Assembly (NCBI GenBank): GCA_035275065.1
Contig: DATENM010000018.1
Coordinates: 52,989-116,988 of the forward strand
Reading direction: 5' to 3'
DNA length: 64,000 nt
Source: Blastocatellia bacterium
GTDB taxonomy: Bacteria > Acidobacteriota > Blastocatellia > UBA7656
The position numbers and the translations under genes are program-made. The notes beneath the pieces are model-generated. The model ran no database searches. It was not told where the DNA came from and was given only the letters and a program-made list of their open reading frames with translations. Positions 50,833-63,794 of this stretch are shown here, piece after piece (the first letter of the stretch is position 1; the number at the start of each line of letters is the position of its first letter).

Positions 50833-53472
50833 TCAATCCGGCTTACTGCTTGTGGCCGCCGCGTCCTTGAGCATGCGGATGATCTCCGCGTGACCCTCTT
50901 GCTCGGCAAGCGATAATGCCGTCTGGCCTTTCTGGTTCTTCGCGCCGACATCGGCCCCGGCGGCGAGCAGCAGCCGGACCACTTCGGCGCGGCCCCTGAG
51001 CGCCGCGCCCAGCAGCGGCGTATCGCCTTTGTTGTTCCTGGCGTTCACGTCCGCGCCGGCCTTGAGCAAGACGCTTGCCACCTCGGCCCGGTTGTCCAGA
51101 GCCGCGTACATCAATGGCGTGTCACCGTCACCGTCCCTGGCATCGGGCTTAGCCCCTGCGTTCAATAAGTCCTGCGCGATGCCGGCCTGCCCATCTTTCG
51201 CGGCGAACATCAGCAAGGTCGTGCCCATGCGACCGTCATTCGGATTGGCGCCCGCCGCCAGCCGCCGCGCAATCATCTGCTGCCGGCCTTTATGCACGGC
51301 TTCGATCAAAGAGTCTTCGCCGAAGCCTGCGAACGAAGTCAGCAGCATGTACGACAGCATCAGCAGCGGCGCGACCAGCCAGATGATCGCCGCGCGGCTC
51401 ATGCGGCCAGGCCGCTTGACGGCTTCGGCCTGCCAGTCACGGGTGCCGCGCTCGTCGAGCATCTCGCCGCGCGCCTGTCGCGCTTTGAAGTAGAGCGCCG
51501 CAATCGGCACAGCCCCATAGACCGTGTGCATGACCGTCAGCAAGAACCAGCAGTAGACGACGATGAAGTTTCGGATCGTCGGCACCCTCATCGTCGCCAG
51601 GGCGTCGGCGCGCGTGCCGCCGAAGATCATCGCCATCAACACGGTGATGAACGGAAAGACCAGCAGCGACGACAGGCCGATGCCGAAATCGCGCGCCAGC
51701 AAGGCGGCGGCGATTGAGCGCAAAGGGCCGATCAACTGCTTCGACCTTCGCAGCGCCGCGCCGCCGCTCATGCCTTCGGCCACCGCCACCGCAGGCGCGA
51801 ACGAATACGTCACATAAGCGCGCGCGCCGGGCACCAGCAGTTGCACCAGCCCGAAGAGGACGCGAGCGAACTGCGACGCGATGGTGGCGACGAGCGCCGG
51901 CAGGCGGCCTTTGAGAGCGCCGACAATGGCTCTGAGCTTCACGGCGGCAGACGATTGATGCCGCAGCTCGGCGAGCGCCACGGTACAGGCGGCGATGTTC
52001 ACACGCGTCGCCAGCAGCACGACCAGATAGAGCGCAATGTAGAAGGCCAGCGTTGCCGCGGGCGAATTCGCCAGCCAGCGATTGAGCGCCATGCTCGACA
52101 CAAAGCTCAAGAGCGCAAACGGCCCATAGACCAACAGCGACAGCAAAAAGAAGATGCGCTGCGCGGTGTAGTAATGCGCCTTGGCGGCGCGCAGGATTTG
52201 CGCTTCGCCTTCGGCGGTGGCGCGAAAGGCGCTGGCCAAAGCCTCGGCGTTCGGCGGGCGCTCCGCGGGGTTCTTCGCCAGCGTCGTCATCACCAGACCG
52301 GCAACCGAAGCGGGGACGTCCGGGCGCTTGTCCTGAAGCGGCGGCGGCGTCTCCTCGCAATGCTTGCGCATCAACGCCGTCATGTCGCCTTTGAAGGGCG
52401 CTTCGCCGGCCAGCGCCTGATAGACGATGACGCCGAGGCTATAAATGTCCGAGCGCGCGTCGAGCGCCTCGCTACGGCACTGCTCGGGCGACATATAAAC
52501 CGGCGTGCCCATGATCGAGCCGGCGCGAGTGATGTCAGCCGATGAAGTGTCATTGCTCAAGCTGTTCATCGCCGAGCTGCTCGACGGTATTGAGCCGGCG
52601 CCGGTCGTCGGCGTTGGATTCGCTACATCCGTGTGAATGAGCGTCGCGCCCTCTTCGCCGACCGCCGGGGTCGCGGTTTCGGATTGGATCAGCGTCGCGC
52701 CGTCTTCGATGACCGAGGCCGACGCGGCAGGCTGAATCAGCGTCGCGCCGTCGTCGGCGTTCACCGCCGTTTGCGACTCGGCGGCAATGGCCGTCGCCGC
52801 GCCCGGCGCATCCGTCTGAAGATGGGTGCGGGCATTCTGGCCGGCGGTGGTTGCCGTGCCTGTCGTCAAGTTACGGGTGTCGCGGTTAGTGACGCGCGTC
52901 GTCGCCTGCGTTGCGCTCGCCGGCGCGTCGTCGCTCAGTTGAAGCTCGTTCGGGTCGCGCAGCTTGGCCAGCCCGAAGTCGAGCACCTTGGCGATGTAGC
53001 CGCCGCGCCCGTCGGGTTGCAGCCAGATATTATCCGGCTTCAGGTCGCGGTGAATGACGCCGAATTTGTGAGCGTTGCCGACGGCCAGACAGATCTGCTC
53101 AAGAATGTCTGTGACCAGCGGCAGCGGCAGCCGCTTGCGCTCTTTCAGCATATCGCCGAGCGAGCCGCCGTCGAGGTATTCCATCACCAGATAAGCTACC
53201 GGATCGCGGCCCACCTGCGCGAATCCGAAGTCTGTAACATTGACCACGTTGGGGTGGCGCAGGCGTCCGGCGGCTTCGGCCTCGCGGCGAAAGCGCTCGA
53301 CGAATTCGGTGTTCGCCATGAACTGCGGGGCGATGACTTTGAGCGCCACGGGGCGCTTGGTGCCGAGGTGCGTGGCGCGATACACAGCACCCATGCCGCC
53401 CTGCCCGAGCTGCTTGTCGAGCTGGTACTTGCCGTCCAGCACTTCGCCGATCAGTCTGGTGAGTTTCGCCAT
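50833..53472 (-). CDS. Ser/Thr protein kinase with long activation-loop insert, membrane domain and ankyrin repeats
   Basis: 879 aa. The kinase domain has LGQGGMGAVYRATH (P-loop), VALKVI (Lys 45), HRDLKPDNIW (catalytic loop) and VLDFGLAKL (DFG). Between DFG (~166) and MSPEQC (~328) lies a ~130-residue Thr/Ala-rich insertion. It holds three spaced copies of a DGATLI motif (~241, 257, 274). About five membrane helices lie at ~430-690 (LLSLLVYGPFALLSFVSSMA). The C-terminal ~130 residues are four ankyrin repeats (DGDTPLMYAALDNRAEVASV; KGDTPLLGAALRGRAEVVRL). The ankyrin end is therefore either periplasmic or cytoplasmic depending on helix count. Substrates unknown. Confidence 0.92.
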   Translation of the reverse strand: MAKLTRLIGEVLDGKYQLDKQLGQGGMGAVYRATHLGTKRPVALKVIAPQFMANTEFVERFRREAEAAGRLRHPNVVNVTDFGFAQVGRDPVAYLVMEYLDGGSLGDMLKERKRLPLPLVTDILEQICLAVGNAHKFGVIHRDLKPDNIWLQPDGRGGYIAKVLDFGLAKLRDPNELQLSDDAPASATQATTRVTNRDTRNLTTGTATTAGQNARTHLQTDAPGAATAIAAESQTAVNADDGATLIQPAASASVIEDGATLIQSETATPAVGEEGATLIHTDVANPTPTTGAGSIPSSSSAMNSLSNDTSSADITRAGSIMGTPVYMSPEQCRSEALDARSDIYSLGVIVYQALAGEAPFKGDMTALMRKHCEETPPPLQDKRPDVPASVAGLVMTTLAKNPAERPPNAEALASAFRATAEGEAQILRAAKAHYYTAQRIFFLLSLLVYGPFALLSFVSSMALNRWLANSPAATLAFYIALYLVVLLATRVNIAACTVALAELRHQSSAAVKLRAIVGALKGRLPALVATIASQFARVLFGLVQLLVPGARAYVTYSFAPAVAVAEGMSGGAALRRSKQLIGPLRSIAAALLARDFGIGLSSLLVFPFITVLMAMIFGGTRADALATMRVPTIRNFIVVYCWFLLTVMHTVYGAVPIAALYFKARQARGEMLDERGTRDWQAEAVKRPGRMSRAAIIWLVAPLLMLSYMLLTSFAGFGEDSLIEAVHKGRQQMIARRLAAGANPNDGRMGTTLLMFAAKDGQAGIAQDLLNAGAKPDARDGDGDTPLMYAALDNRAEVASVLLKAGADVNARNNKGDTPLLGAALRGRAEVVRLLLAAGADVGAKNQKGQTALSLAEQEGHAEIIRMLKDAAATSSKPD

Positions 53473-53591
53473 AATGGACGCTCACGGACGCCTACACCAT
53501 CCTACATCTGACTGCTACGTGAAGCTATGAGTATAACCGCCGGGGGGCGCAAAAGTCACCGAGGGGAAGCCGATCAGCTTTCTGTCCTTCA

Positions 53592-53623
53592 CCGCGTCGC
53601 CGTGTCGCCGCGTCGCCGCGTCT
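53592..53623. repeat. Half-palindrome of CCGCGTCG octamers
   Basis: Four tandem octamers (CCGCGTCG, CCGTGTCG, CCGCGTCG, CCGCGTCT) end 3 nt before the guaA stop codon (53627). They match the right arm of the repeat at 18482-18601. No inverted partner arm is present here. Confidence 0.7.
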
Positions 53624-53626
53624 CGG

Positions 53627-55165
53627 CTACTCCCACTCAATTGTCGAGGGCGGCTTGCTGCTGACATCGTAGACGACGCGGTTGACGCCGCGCACTTCGC
53701 TGACGATGCGCGAGGAGATGCGTTGCAGCACGTCGTAAGGCAGGCGCACCCAGTCGGCGGTCATGCCGTCGAGCGAATCAACGGCGCGCACGGCAATGGT
53801 GTTCTCGTAGGTGCGGTTGTCGCCCATCACGCCGACCGACGACACCGGCAGCAACACGGCGAAGGCTTGCCATATCTGGTCGTAGAGGTCTGCGCGGCGA
53901 ATCTCTTCGATGACCACGGCATCGGCTTCCTGCAAGAGCGCAACGCGGTCGGGCGTCACTTCTCCCAGAATGCGCACCGCAAGACCCGGCCCCGGAAATG
54001 GCTGCCGCCCGATAATCTCTTCCGGCAAGCCCAGCTCGCGGCCCACGCGCCGCACTTCATCTTTGAACAGCTCGCGCAACGGCTCGATCAACTTCAGGTG
54101 CATCTTCTCAGGCAAGCCGCCGACGTTGTGATGCGACTTGATGACCGCCGATGGGCCTTTGACGGAAACCGATTCGATGACATCCGGGTAAAGCGTGCCC
54201 TGCACGAGATATTCGACCGGGCCAAGCCGCCGCGCCTCTTCCTGAAAGACTTCGATGAACTCGTTGCCGATGATCTTGCGTTTGCGCTCAGGATCGCTGA
54301 CGCCTGCCAGCCGCGTCAAGAAACGCTCGCCCGCCGCCACGCCGACGACATTCAAATCCATCTCGCGATAGGCTTCAAGCACTTCGGCAAATTCGTCCTT
54401 GCGCAGCAGCCCGGTATCCACAAAGATGCATGTCTGCCGGTCGCCTATCGCCCGCGCCACCAGCGCCGCCGCGACCGACGAATCAACGCCGCCCGACAGC
54501 CCGCACACCGCATGACCCTCGCCGACTTTAGCGCGAATCTCGGCCACGGTGGTCTCGATGAATGAAGCCATCGTCCAGTCGCCGCGCAGGTGGCAGACGT
54601 TAATCAGGAAGTTGCGCAGGACTTCTTTGCCTTGCGGCGTGTGCGCGACTTCCGGGTGGAACTGCACGCCGTAGAGGCCGCGCGCGGTGTCTTCGACCGC
54701 GCCGATGGCGGCGTCCGTCGTCGCCGTCACCTCGAATCCGGCGGGCGGGCGGCTGACATAATCGCCGTGACTCATCCAGGCTTTCACAGGCGAGGGGATG
54801 CCCGCGAGCAAGCGACTGCCCGACTTCACCTCAAGCTCGGCATGGCCATACTCGCGGCGCGACGAAGGCCGCACTTCGCCATCGAGAAAGTAAGCCATCA
54901 ACTGCACGCCGTAGCAGATGCCCAGCACCGGCACACCCAGACCTAGCACTGCCGGATCGGGGTGTGGCGCGCCCGCTTCATAGACGGACGACGGGCCGCC
55001 CGACAGGATCAGCCCGCGCGGCCTGCGGCGGCGCAGCTCGTCAATCGAAGTGTTGAAGGGAACGATTTCGGAATAGACGCCAAGCTCGCGCACGCGCCGC
55101 GCGATCAACTGCGTGTACTGTCCGCCGAAGTCGAGGATGAGAACCGTTTCATGTTCGTGGCTCAT
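53627..55165 (-). CDS. guaA: GMP synthase (glutamine-hydrolysing)
   Basis: 512 aa, the usual length. Converts XMP to GMP with ATP and glutamine. The class I amidotransferase domain has [21 protein letters not shown] (Cys 84) and [12 protein letters not shown] (His and Glu). The ATP-pyrophosphatase domain has [15 protein letters not shown] (PP loop). The dimerisation domain has [17 protein letters not shown], and the C-terminus ends [11 protein letters not shown], as in nearly all GuaA proteins. Stand-alone gene with no guaB nearby. Confidence 0.97.
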   Translation of the reverse strand: MSHEHETVLILDFGGQYTQLIARRVRELGVYSEIVPFNTSIDELRRRRPRGLILSGGPSSVYEAGAPHPDPAVLGLGVPVLGICYGVQLMAYFLDGEVRPSSRREYGHAELEVKSGSRLLAGIPSPVKAWMSHGDYVSRPPAGFEVTATTDAAIGAVEDTARGLYGVQFHPEVAHTPQGKEVLRNFLINVCHLRGDWTMASFIETTVAEIRAKVGEGHAVCGLSGGVDSSVAAALVARAIGDRQTCIFVDTGLLRKDEFAEVLEAYREMDLNVVGVAAGERFLTRLAGVSDPERKRKIIGNEFIEVFQEEARRLGPVEYLVQGTLYPDVIESVSVKGPSAVIKSHHNVGGLPEKMHLKLIEPLRELFKDEVRRVGRELGLPEEIIGRQPFPGPGLAVRILGEVTPDRVALLQEADAVVIEEIRRADLYDQIWQAFAVLLPVSSVGVMGDNRTYENTIAVRAVDSLDGMTADWVRLPYDVLQRISSRIVSEVRGVNRVVYDVSSKPPSTIEWE

Positions 55166-55239
55166 AACGCATTATACGAGCGCCGCCGCGCCGCGCGCAA
55201 AGCGCCTGCCTTCGCGTCTTTGTCGTATCAGGCCATTGC

Positions 55240-55704
55240 TCATCGTTTCGCCTGCGCTTTCGCCGTCAGCTCGGCAATTGCTTTGTCGATGCGGCGGGCG
55301 CGGGTTTCAGGTTTCTTGGCGTCTTCGATGGCCAGAGCGATTTCTTTGCGGTGCGTGTAGCTCAGTTTATCCCACCCGGCCTTCGCCTCACGGTTGGCTT
55401 TCAAGACGCGCGCCAAATCCGCCGGCGGTTCGATGGTGCGCGGCTCGTCGTCGCGCTCCATGACGACGCTGACCACATCGCCGGCGTTGACCCCTGCGCC
55501 GGCGCGCATCTGCTTGTTGACCACCATGAATGTCTCACCACCCATCGTAAAGATCGAGCTGCGATAGGCATAGCCATTGATCGTGCCGCGCACCGGCACG
55601 CGCCCGCGCGCGCCGAAGACTTTCTGCACGTCAAAAGGAATCGTGATGGCGGTCGCCGTGGTGTTATCGTCCTGAATCAATTCGGCGCGAAATCGTTTAG
55701 CCAT
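55240..55704 (-). CDS. DUF1905 / OmdA (YdeI-like) domain protein
   Basis: 154-aa cytoplasmic protein. The N-terminal DUF1905 beta-barrel includes FDVQKVFGARGRVPVRGTIN and FMVVNKQMRAGAGVNAGDVV. The C-terminal bacteriocin-protection (OmdA/YdeI-like) segment has FDKLSYTHRKE-like WDKLSYTHRKEIALAIEDAK and the charged KPETRARRIDKAIAEL. Members have been linked to protection of the outer membrane or against bacteriocins, but the mechanism is unclear. It is divergent from the subtilase gene. Confidence 0.85.
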   Translation of the reverse strand: MAKRFRAELIQDDNTTATAITIPFDVQKVFGARGRVPVRGTINGYAYRSSIFTMGGETFMVVNKQMRAGAGVNAGDVVSVVMERDDEPRTIEPPADLARVLKANREAKAGWDKLSYTHRKEIALAIEDAKKPETRARRIDKAIAELTAKAQAKR

Positions 55705-55918
55705 AGCCTTCCCCCTTCAATTGAGCTTGAGATGGCGAAGATTTTACACGTTGGCGCTAACTTGCACCACCACCGCACGGCCTCTGGGGCGCGCGCCGGC
55801 GCGGTTCAAGTTTAATTCAAGGATTGGCCAATAGTCCTTCTTTATCCTGGCCTTGAGAGCGGGGGAAATAAGGTCCATAAGGGCTGGGCTCTCAATTTGT
55901 AAGGGGGGACAAAAGATT

Positions 55919-58495
55919 ATGTTAGCAACGCTTCGACATACGATTTTCGCCATTTGCTTAATTTGCACACTCACCATCATGGCTTCGGCTGCACGGCTCA
56001 GCCCGGCGCTGGCCGCCCGACTTCAGAACACGCCGGATACGGCGAGCGTCGGCGTGGTCATCGTCGCATTCAACACCAATAGCGGCCTCGGCGCCGCGCA
56101 CTTGAACGCTTTGCGCGCCGTCGGCATCACCAAAGGAATTACTTACCAGCACCTCGGCATGGCGGCGGTGCTGGCAACCGCCGGACAGGTCAAGGCGCTC
56201 GCGGCCAACAGCGCCGTCCGTTCGATCTGGGCCAACACCCGGCTCCATTATCTCGACAACGAAACCAGCATGCTCACAGGTGTCAACAAAATCCGCACGG
56301 ACACCACCTTCACGCGCATCAACGGCGGCCTGCCCATCGCCGGCCAGGGCAACTTCTCTGTGGTGATCAACGACTCAGGGATAGACGCGACGCATGCCGA
56401 TCTGCATTACCCCGAGCACGTCATTCAAAACGTGCAGATCATCACCGACGAGCAGTTCAACAACACGCTGGTCGCCACGCCGGAGCTTAATGGCTTCACC
56501 CCGCTGCTCGTCGTCGAAGGCGTTCCCGACACCGACACACACGTCGGCCACGGCACGCACTGCGCCGGCATCGTCGGCGCCAGCGGCCAGCAATCGGGCG
56601 GGCGTTACGCAGGCGTAGCGCCGGGTGCCAAGCTGATTGGCGTCGGCTCGGGCGCCGGCCTCTTCATCCTGAACGCGCTCGGCGGCTTCGAGTGGTCCAT
56701 CACCAACCAGTTCACCAACAATTACAACATCCGCGTCATCTCGAACTCGTGGGGCGGCGGCGGCGCTTTCGATCCCGACGACCCGATCAATGTCGCGAGC
56801 AAGCTGGCGCATGACCTGAACATCATCGTCTGTTTCGCCGCCGGCAACGCCGGGCCCGGCTGGGACACTATGAATCCTTACGCCAAAGCGCCGTGGGTGA
56901 TCGGCGTCGGCGCGGGCACCAAGGAAGGCGGCCTGGCGGGCTTCTCGTCGCGCGGCACGCCCAAAGAGCAGCGGCTGGCTGACAGCGACCCGAACAACGA
57001 TTACGACGCGCCGAGCCTGGTCGCTCCCGGCACCGGTCGCGAGTTCGATGCGAACGCCAATAAATTCTCAGCCGCGGTCATCTCGACGCGCGCGCTCAGC
57101 AACGTCGTAGCGAATGGCACGACCGATGACACCGAAATCCCAATCAACTACGTGCCTTTCTACACGCAGATCAGCGGCACTTCGATGGCGACGCCGTTTG
57201 TCGCGGGCGTAGCGGCGCTGATGCTCGACGCCGACCCGACGCTCTCGCCCGACGACATCAAGCAGATCATGCAAAAGACCGCCACGCGCATGCCGGGCTA
57301 TGACGAGTTCGAAGTCGGCTCCGGCTACATCAACGCCTATGCGGCGGTCGACACCGTCTTTAACCGCTCGAAGAACTATGGCAGCTTCGTCGTGCCGCCG
57401 TTCAACGCGCAGCTCACGACGACGTGGCTCAATCCCGGCAACCCTGAGACGTTTGCGATTGACCCGTTCCTGCCGCAAGTCCCCGGGCCGACCAGCGCCA
57501 ACACCTATCACTTCACAGTGGAGCCGGGTTTAGGGCTGTTGAGCGTGACGATTAATTTTGGCAACTCGGCGGCAACCGATCAGACGGGCAATTCGCTCGG
57601 CCTGGTTCTCTACCCGCCGGGCTGCAACGACCTCGATTGCGGTTACAGCAGCGGCTTGACTCTGCCTGTGCTCGATTCGCCGTACCGCCAGGTGGTCGTC
57701 AAATTCCCTGTGGCCGGCGAATGGATCGCCGAAGTACGCGGCCTGCGCGGCACCACCGTCGCCGATCAGTGCGCCTGCTCGCCTGCCGGGCTTGCGGTGC
57801 CCGAACGCGTGGATGGCAAGATCGAGCGCGCCACGGTCACGCTGCAAACGGTGGCCGACATCGCGGGTCATGCGGCTGAACAGCAGATCCGCAACGCCCT
57901 GTTGAACCGGCAGATGGACCTGTTCGCCGACGGCAGCTTCCGGCCCGATGCATCGGTGACGCGCGACGACTTCGCCCGCCACCTGATGCTGAACACGCCG
58001 CTGCGCCAGTCGCTCGGCGCAACCGCGAAGTTCACAGACGTCACAGCCGACCTCGCGCCGATTGCCGAAGCCGTGACCGCCAGTGGCTCGACGCTGCGCG
58101 ATTGGAACTTCACGCCCGCGGGGATGATGAGCGCCAGCGGCTCGACCTTTAATCCCACGGGGACGATCACGCGGCTCGACCTGGCGGTGGCGCTGGTGCG
58201 CGCCCTCGGTCAGGACGCGCAGGCCAAGGCGCTGGCCGGAACCCCTGTGACGGCGAACTACAACGGGCAGACGATTGCGGTAGACGACAATGGCAGCATC
58301 GCGCCGGCGCTGCGCGGTTACGTGCAGATCGCTTTGAATGACGGCATCCTGCAAGCGAGCTTCAGCCTGACGCAAGGGCCGTTCGACCTCGCGCCGGTCC
58401 TGCACGCGCAGGTGAAGCCGGCTGACCCGGTGACGCGCGCCTGGATGGCTTACGCGCTCGATCACTACCGCCAACATTTCGTCGCCGGCAACTAA
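55919..58495 (+). CDS. Secreted subtilisin-like serine protease with SLH domains
   Basis: 858 aa from ATG 55919 after AAGGGGGGAC. A signal peptide (TIFAICLICTLTIMASA) is followed by an inhibitor-like propeptide (~40-110). The S8 catalytic domain has Asp in VINDSGIDATHAD, His in VGHGTHCAGIVG, oxyanion Asn in CFAAGNAGPG, and Ser in ISGTSMATPFVAGVAAL. A beta domain follows (~500-600). Three S-layer-homology-like repeats end the protein (DGSFRPDASVTRDDFARHLM; PTGTITRLDLAVALVRALG; ADPVTRAWMAYAL). It is probably tethered to the cell surface. All triad residues are present. Confidence 0.9.
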   Translation: MLATLRHTIFAICLICTLTIMASAARLSPALAARLQNTPDTASVGVVIVAFNTNSGLGAAHLNALRAVGITKGITYQHLGMAAVLATAGQVKALAANSAVRSIWANTRLHYLDNETSMLTGVNKIRTDTTFTRINGGLPIAGQGNFSVVINDSGIDATHADLHYPEHVIQNVQIITDEQFNNTLVATPELNGFTPLLVVEGVPDTDTHVGHGTHCAGIVGASGQQSGGRYAGVAPGAKLIGVGSGAGLFILNALGGFEWSITNQFTNNYNIRVISNSWGGGGAFDPDDPINVASKLAHDLNIIVCFAAGNAGPGWDTMNPYAKAPWVIGVGAGTKEGGLAGFSSRGTPKEQRLADSDPNNDYDAPSLVAPGTGREFDANANKFSAAVISTRALSNVVANGTTDDTEIPINYVPFYTQISGTSMATPFVAGVAALMLDADPTLSPDDIKQIMQKTATRMPGYDEFEVGSGYINAYAAVDTVFNRSKNYGSFVVPPFNAQLTTTWLNPGNPETFAIDPFLPQVPGPTSANTYHFTVEPGLGLLSVTINFGNSAATDQTGNSLGLVLYPPGCNDLDCGYSSGLTLPVLDSPYRQVVVKFPVAGEWIAEVRGLRGTTVADQCACSPAGLAVPERVDGKIERATVTLQTVADIAGHAAEQQIRNALLNRQMDLFADGSFRPDASVTRDDFARHLMLNTPLRQSLGATAKFTDVTADLAPIAEAVTASGSTLRDWNFTPAGMMSASGSTFNPTGTITRLDLAVALVRALGQDAQAKALAGTPVTANYNGQTIAVDDNGSIAPALRGYVQIALNDGILQASFSLTQGPFDLAPVLHAQVKPADPVTRAWMAYALDHYRQHFVAGN

Positions 58496-58537
58496 CTCGA
58501 CGCTTCGGTGATGCGACTTGCGTCGCATCATCACCTG

Positions 58538-58583
58538 ACGCCGGCTCATCGCGCATTCGGTCCAGAGCGCAATGAGCCGGCGT
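58538..58583 (+). terminator. Hairpin terminator after the subtilase
   Basis: A 12-bp stem, ACGCCGGCTCAT with ATGAGCCGGCGT, extended inside by GCGC/GCGC, is followed by TACTTTAT. A second perfect 9-bp hairpin (TGATGCGAC-TTGC-GTCGCATCA, 58509-58530) precedes it. Confidence 0.55.
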
Positions 58584-58625
58584 TACTTTATGGGGCCGCG
58601 TCGCCGTGTCGGTTGCAGGCAGAGT

Positions 58626-58641
58626 TGGCACGATTGTTGAT
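58626..58641 (+). promoter_or_regulatory. Possible sigma54-type promoter before the small basic secreted protein
   Basis: TGGCACG-ATTG-TTGAT matches the -24/-12 consensus TGGCACG-N4-TTGCW except for A in place of C at the -12 GC dinucleotide. It lies ~40 bp before the ATG at 58682. A sigma70-like TACAAT overlaps, so the assignment is tentative. Confidence 0.3.
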
Positions 58642-58681
58642 ACAATAGCTCGTCAGGACGCGCGTGAGTCTGGAGGATTGC

Positions 58682-58978
58682 ATGAAGAGATTATTGCTCA
58701 GGCGCACGGCTCAGGCGTGGGTGGTCTCGATGCTGGTTTTGGCGTTTCTGTTTCCCATCCAGGGCTTCGCGCAAGGGCGCGGGCATGGCCGCGGCCAGGA
58801 TAAGAAAGCCGTGAAGTTTGTCAATGGCCACGACGCCCGCGATGGGCGTCTGGACGGGCGCGGGCCGAAGCCTTCGGTCATACGGCATCGGCGCTCTGTC
58901 TATGCGGCTTCGGTTACGGGCCGCCATTCGCTCAGGCACAGGCATCGGCGCGGCATTCACAAGATGCGGCGGCATTAG
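58682..58978 (+). CDS. Small basic secreted protein of unknown function
   Basis: 98 aa from ATG 58682 with GGAGG 5 nt upstream. A signal peptide (AWVVSMLVLAFLFPIQGFAQ) is followed by a very basic, His/Arg/Gly-rich mature region (GRGHGRGQDKKAVKF; HSLRHRHRRGIHKMRRH). The pattern suggests binding of an acidic surface polymer, nucleic acid or metal. No family was recognised. It lies ~50 bp upstream of rsmG on the same strand. Confidence 0.65.
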   Translation: MKRLLLRRTAQAWVVSMLVLAFLFPIQGFAQGRGHGRGQDKKAVKFVNGHDARDGRLDGRGPKPSVIRHRRSVYAASVTGRHSLRHRHRRGIHKMRRH

Positions 58979-59029
58979 CCATCCCCTTAGGTCGTAGCGC
59001 CGCTCTCAATAAAAGATTCGAGTGACGTG

Positions 59030-59683
59030 ATGAGCAACCGCGCGCCGCAAGGCGGCATTGAGGAATTTGTAACGGCGCTTACATCGGCCTTGGCCGATTA
59101 CCAGATCGACGGCGTGAGCGAGGCGCAGCAAGCGCAGCTCGTCGCGCATTACCGCATGATGCTGGCGTGGAACCGGCGCACCAACCTGACACGGATTACC
59201 GGACCTGACGAAGCCGCGCGCTTGCATTACGCCGACTCGCTTGCGGGCGGGCGCTTCGTTGGCGCGGCGCAAACCCTGCTCGACATCGGCAGCGGCGCCG
59301 GCTTCCCGGCCATCCCGCTCGCCGTCCTGCGTCCCGACCTGCGAGTCACCGCGCTTGAAGCGAACCAGAAGAAATCGCTCTTCCTCGCCGAAGCCCGCGA
59401 TGCGCTCGGCCTTGCCAACGTTGACATCAAGACGGCGCGCGTCGAGTCGTTTGACCTCTCGGCTTTCGACCTGCTGACCAGCCGCGCGCTCGACCGCGCC
59501 GAAGAAATCTTGCCGAAGGTCGCCGAGCGCATGAGCGCGCGGCAACGCTTTATGCTCTACTGCGCGACCGAGTTGCTCGACAAGCTGACGGCGCGGCTGG
59601 CCGCAGACTTCACGATACAAGCGCACGCCATCCCGCAGAGCGCGGCGCGGCGGGTGGCGATCTTTGCGCGCCGCTCGGCGTGA
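59030..59683 (+). CDS. rsmG: 16S rRNA (guanine527-N7)-methyltransferase
   Basis: ~217-aa SAM-dependent methyltransferase (GidB) acting on 16S rRNA G527. ATG 59030 is used; an adjacent GTG at 59027 is an alternative. Motifs are YRMMLAWNRRTNLTRITGPD, the SAM-binding LLDIGSGAGFPAIPLAVLRP, and VTALEANQKKSLFLAEA, then SRALDRAEEIL. Loss of this enzyme gives low-level streptomycin resistance in other bacteria. It is not next to gidA or parAB here. Confidence 0.94.
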   Translation: MSNRAPQGGIEEFVTALTSALADYQIDGVSEAQQAQLVAHYRMMLAWNRRTNLTRITGPDEAARLHYADSLAGGRFVGAAQTLLDIGSGAGFPAIPLAVLRPDLRVTALEANQKKSLFLAEARDALGLANVDIKTARVESFDLSAFDLLTSRALDRAEEILPKVAERMSARQRFMLYCATELLDKLTARLAADFTIQAHAIPQSAARRVAIFARRSA

Positions 59684-60055
59684 TTTTATCCTTCGGTCAA
59701 AAGCACGGAGACAGGTCAGGCAAGAAGGTCAAACTGAAGGCGCTGCGATCAACGGCCTACCCTAAAATGGCCAAAAAACGCCGATTTATGAAGTGTTTTT
59801 CTACCGAAGCCGGCTGGCACGGCCATTGCTATAGAATGGTCGGAAGCTTGAGACGCCTGATGGTGCTCTCTTTTTGGGCCATCATACGCGACGCCGAATT
59901 GGTCTTGCACGGGCGTTGGTTGTGCGGTCATTTTCCTTTTGCGCCGGGAACCTCACCTCCCAGGCGCGCGATGATCGCCGCCGCGCTCGCGCCCGAAAAC
60001 CGAGTCAGAACCCTCTCTACGGCTTCGGCGTTGACGTATGATGGCCCGCTTTCTT
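59684..60055. other. 372-bp intergenic region with a perfect sigma54 promoter consensus
   Basis: CTGGCACG-GCCA-TTGCT at 59814-59830 matches the sigma54 -24/-12 consensus exactly and would drive rightward transcription from ~59842. No convincing protein gene lies downstream on the plus strand before serS, which is convergent, so a non-coding or antisense transcript is possible. A 170-codon open frame across the region (59680-60192) runs through serS and looks non-coding. Confidence 0.45.
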
Positions 60056-61345
<1,290 letters not shown>

Positions 61346-61355
61346 GGACGGGCGG

Positions 61356-63791
<2,436 letters not shown>

Positions 63792-63794
63792 CGT

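Noticed and set aside
49691..53472. A prophage or mobile island around the recombination-like gene.
   Set aside because: The neighbours are ordinary cellular genes and no integrase, capsid or terminase gene or attachment-site repeat was seen.
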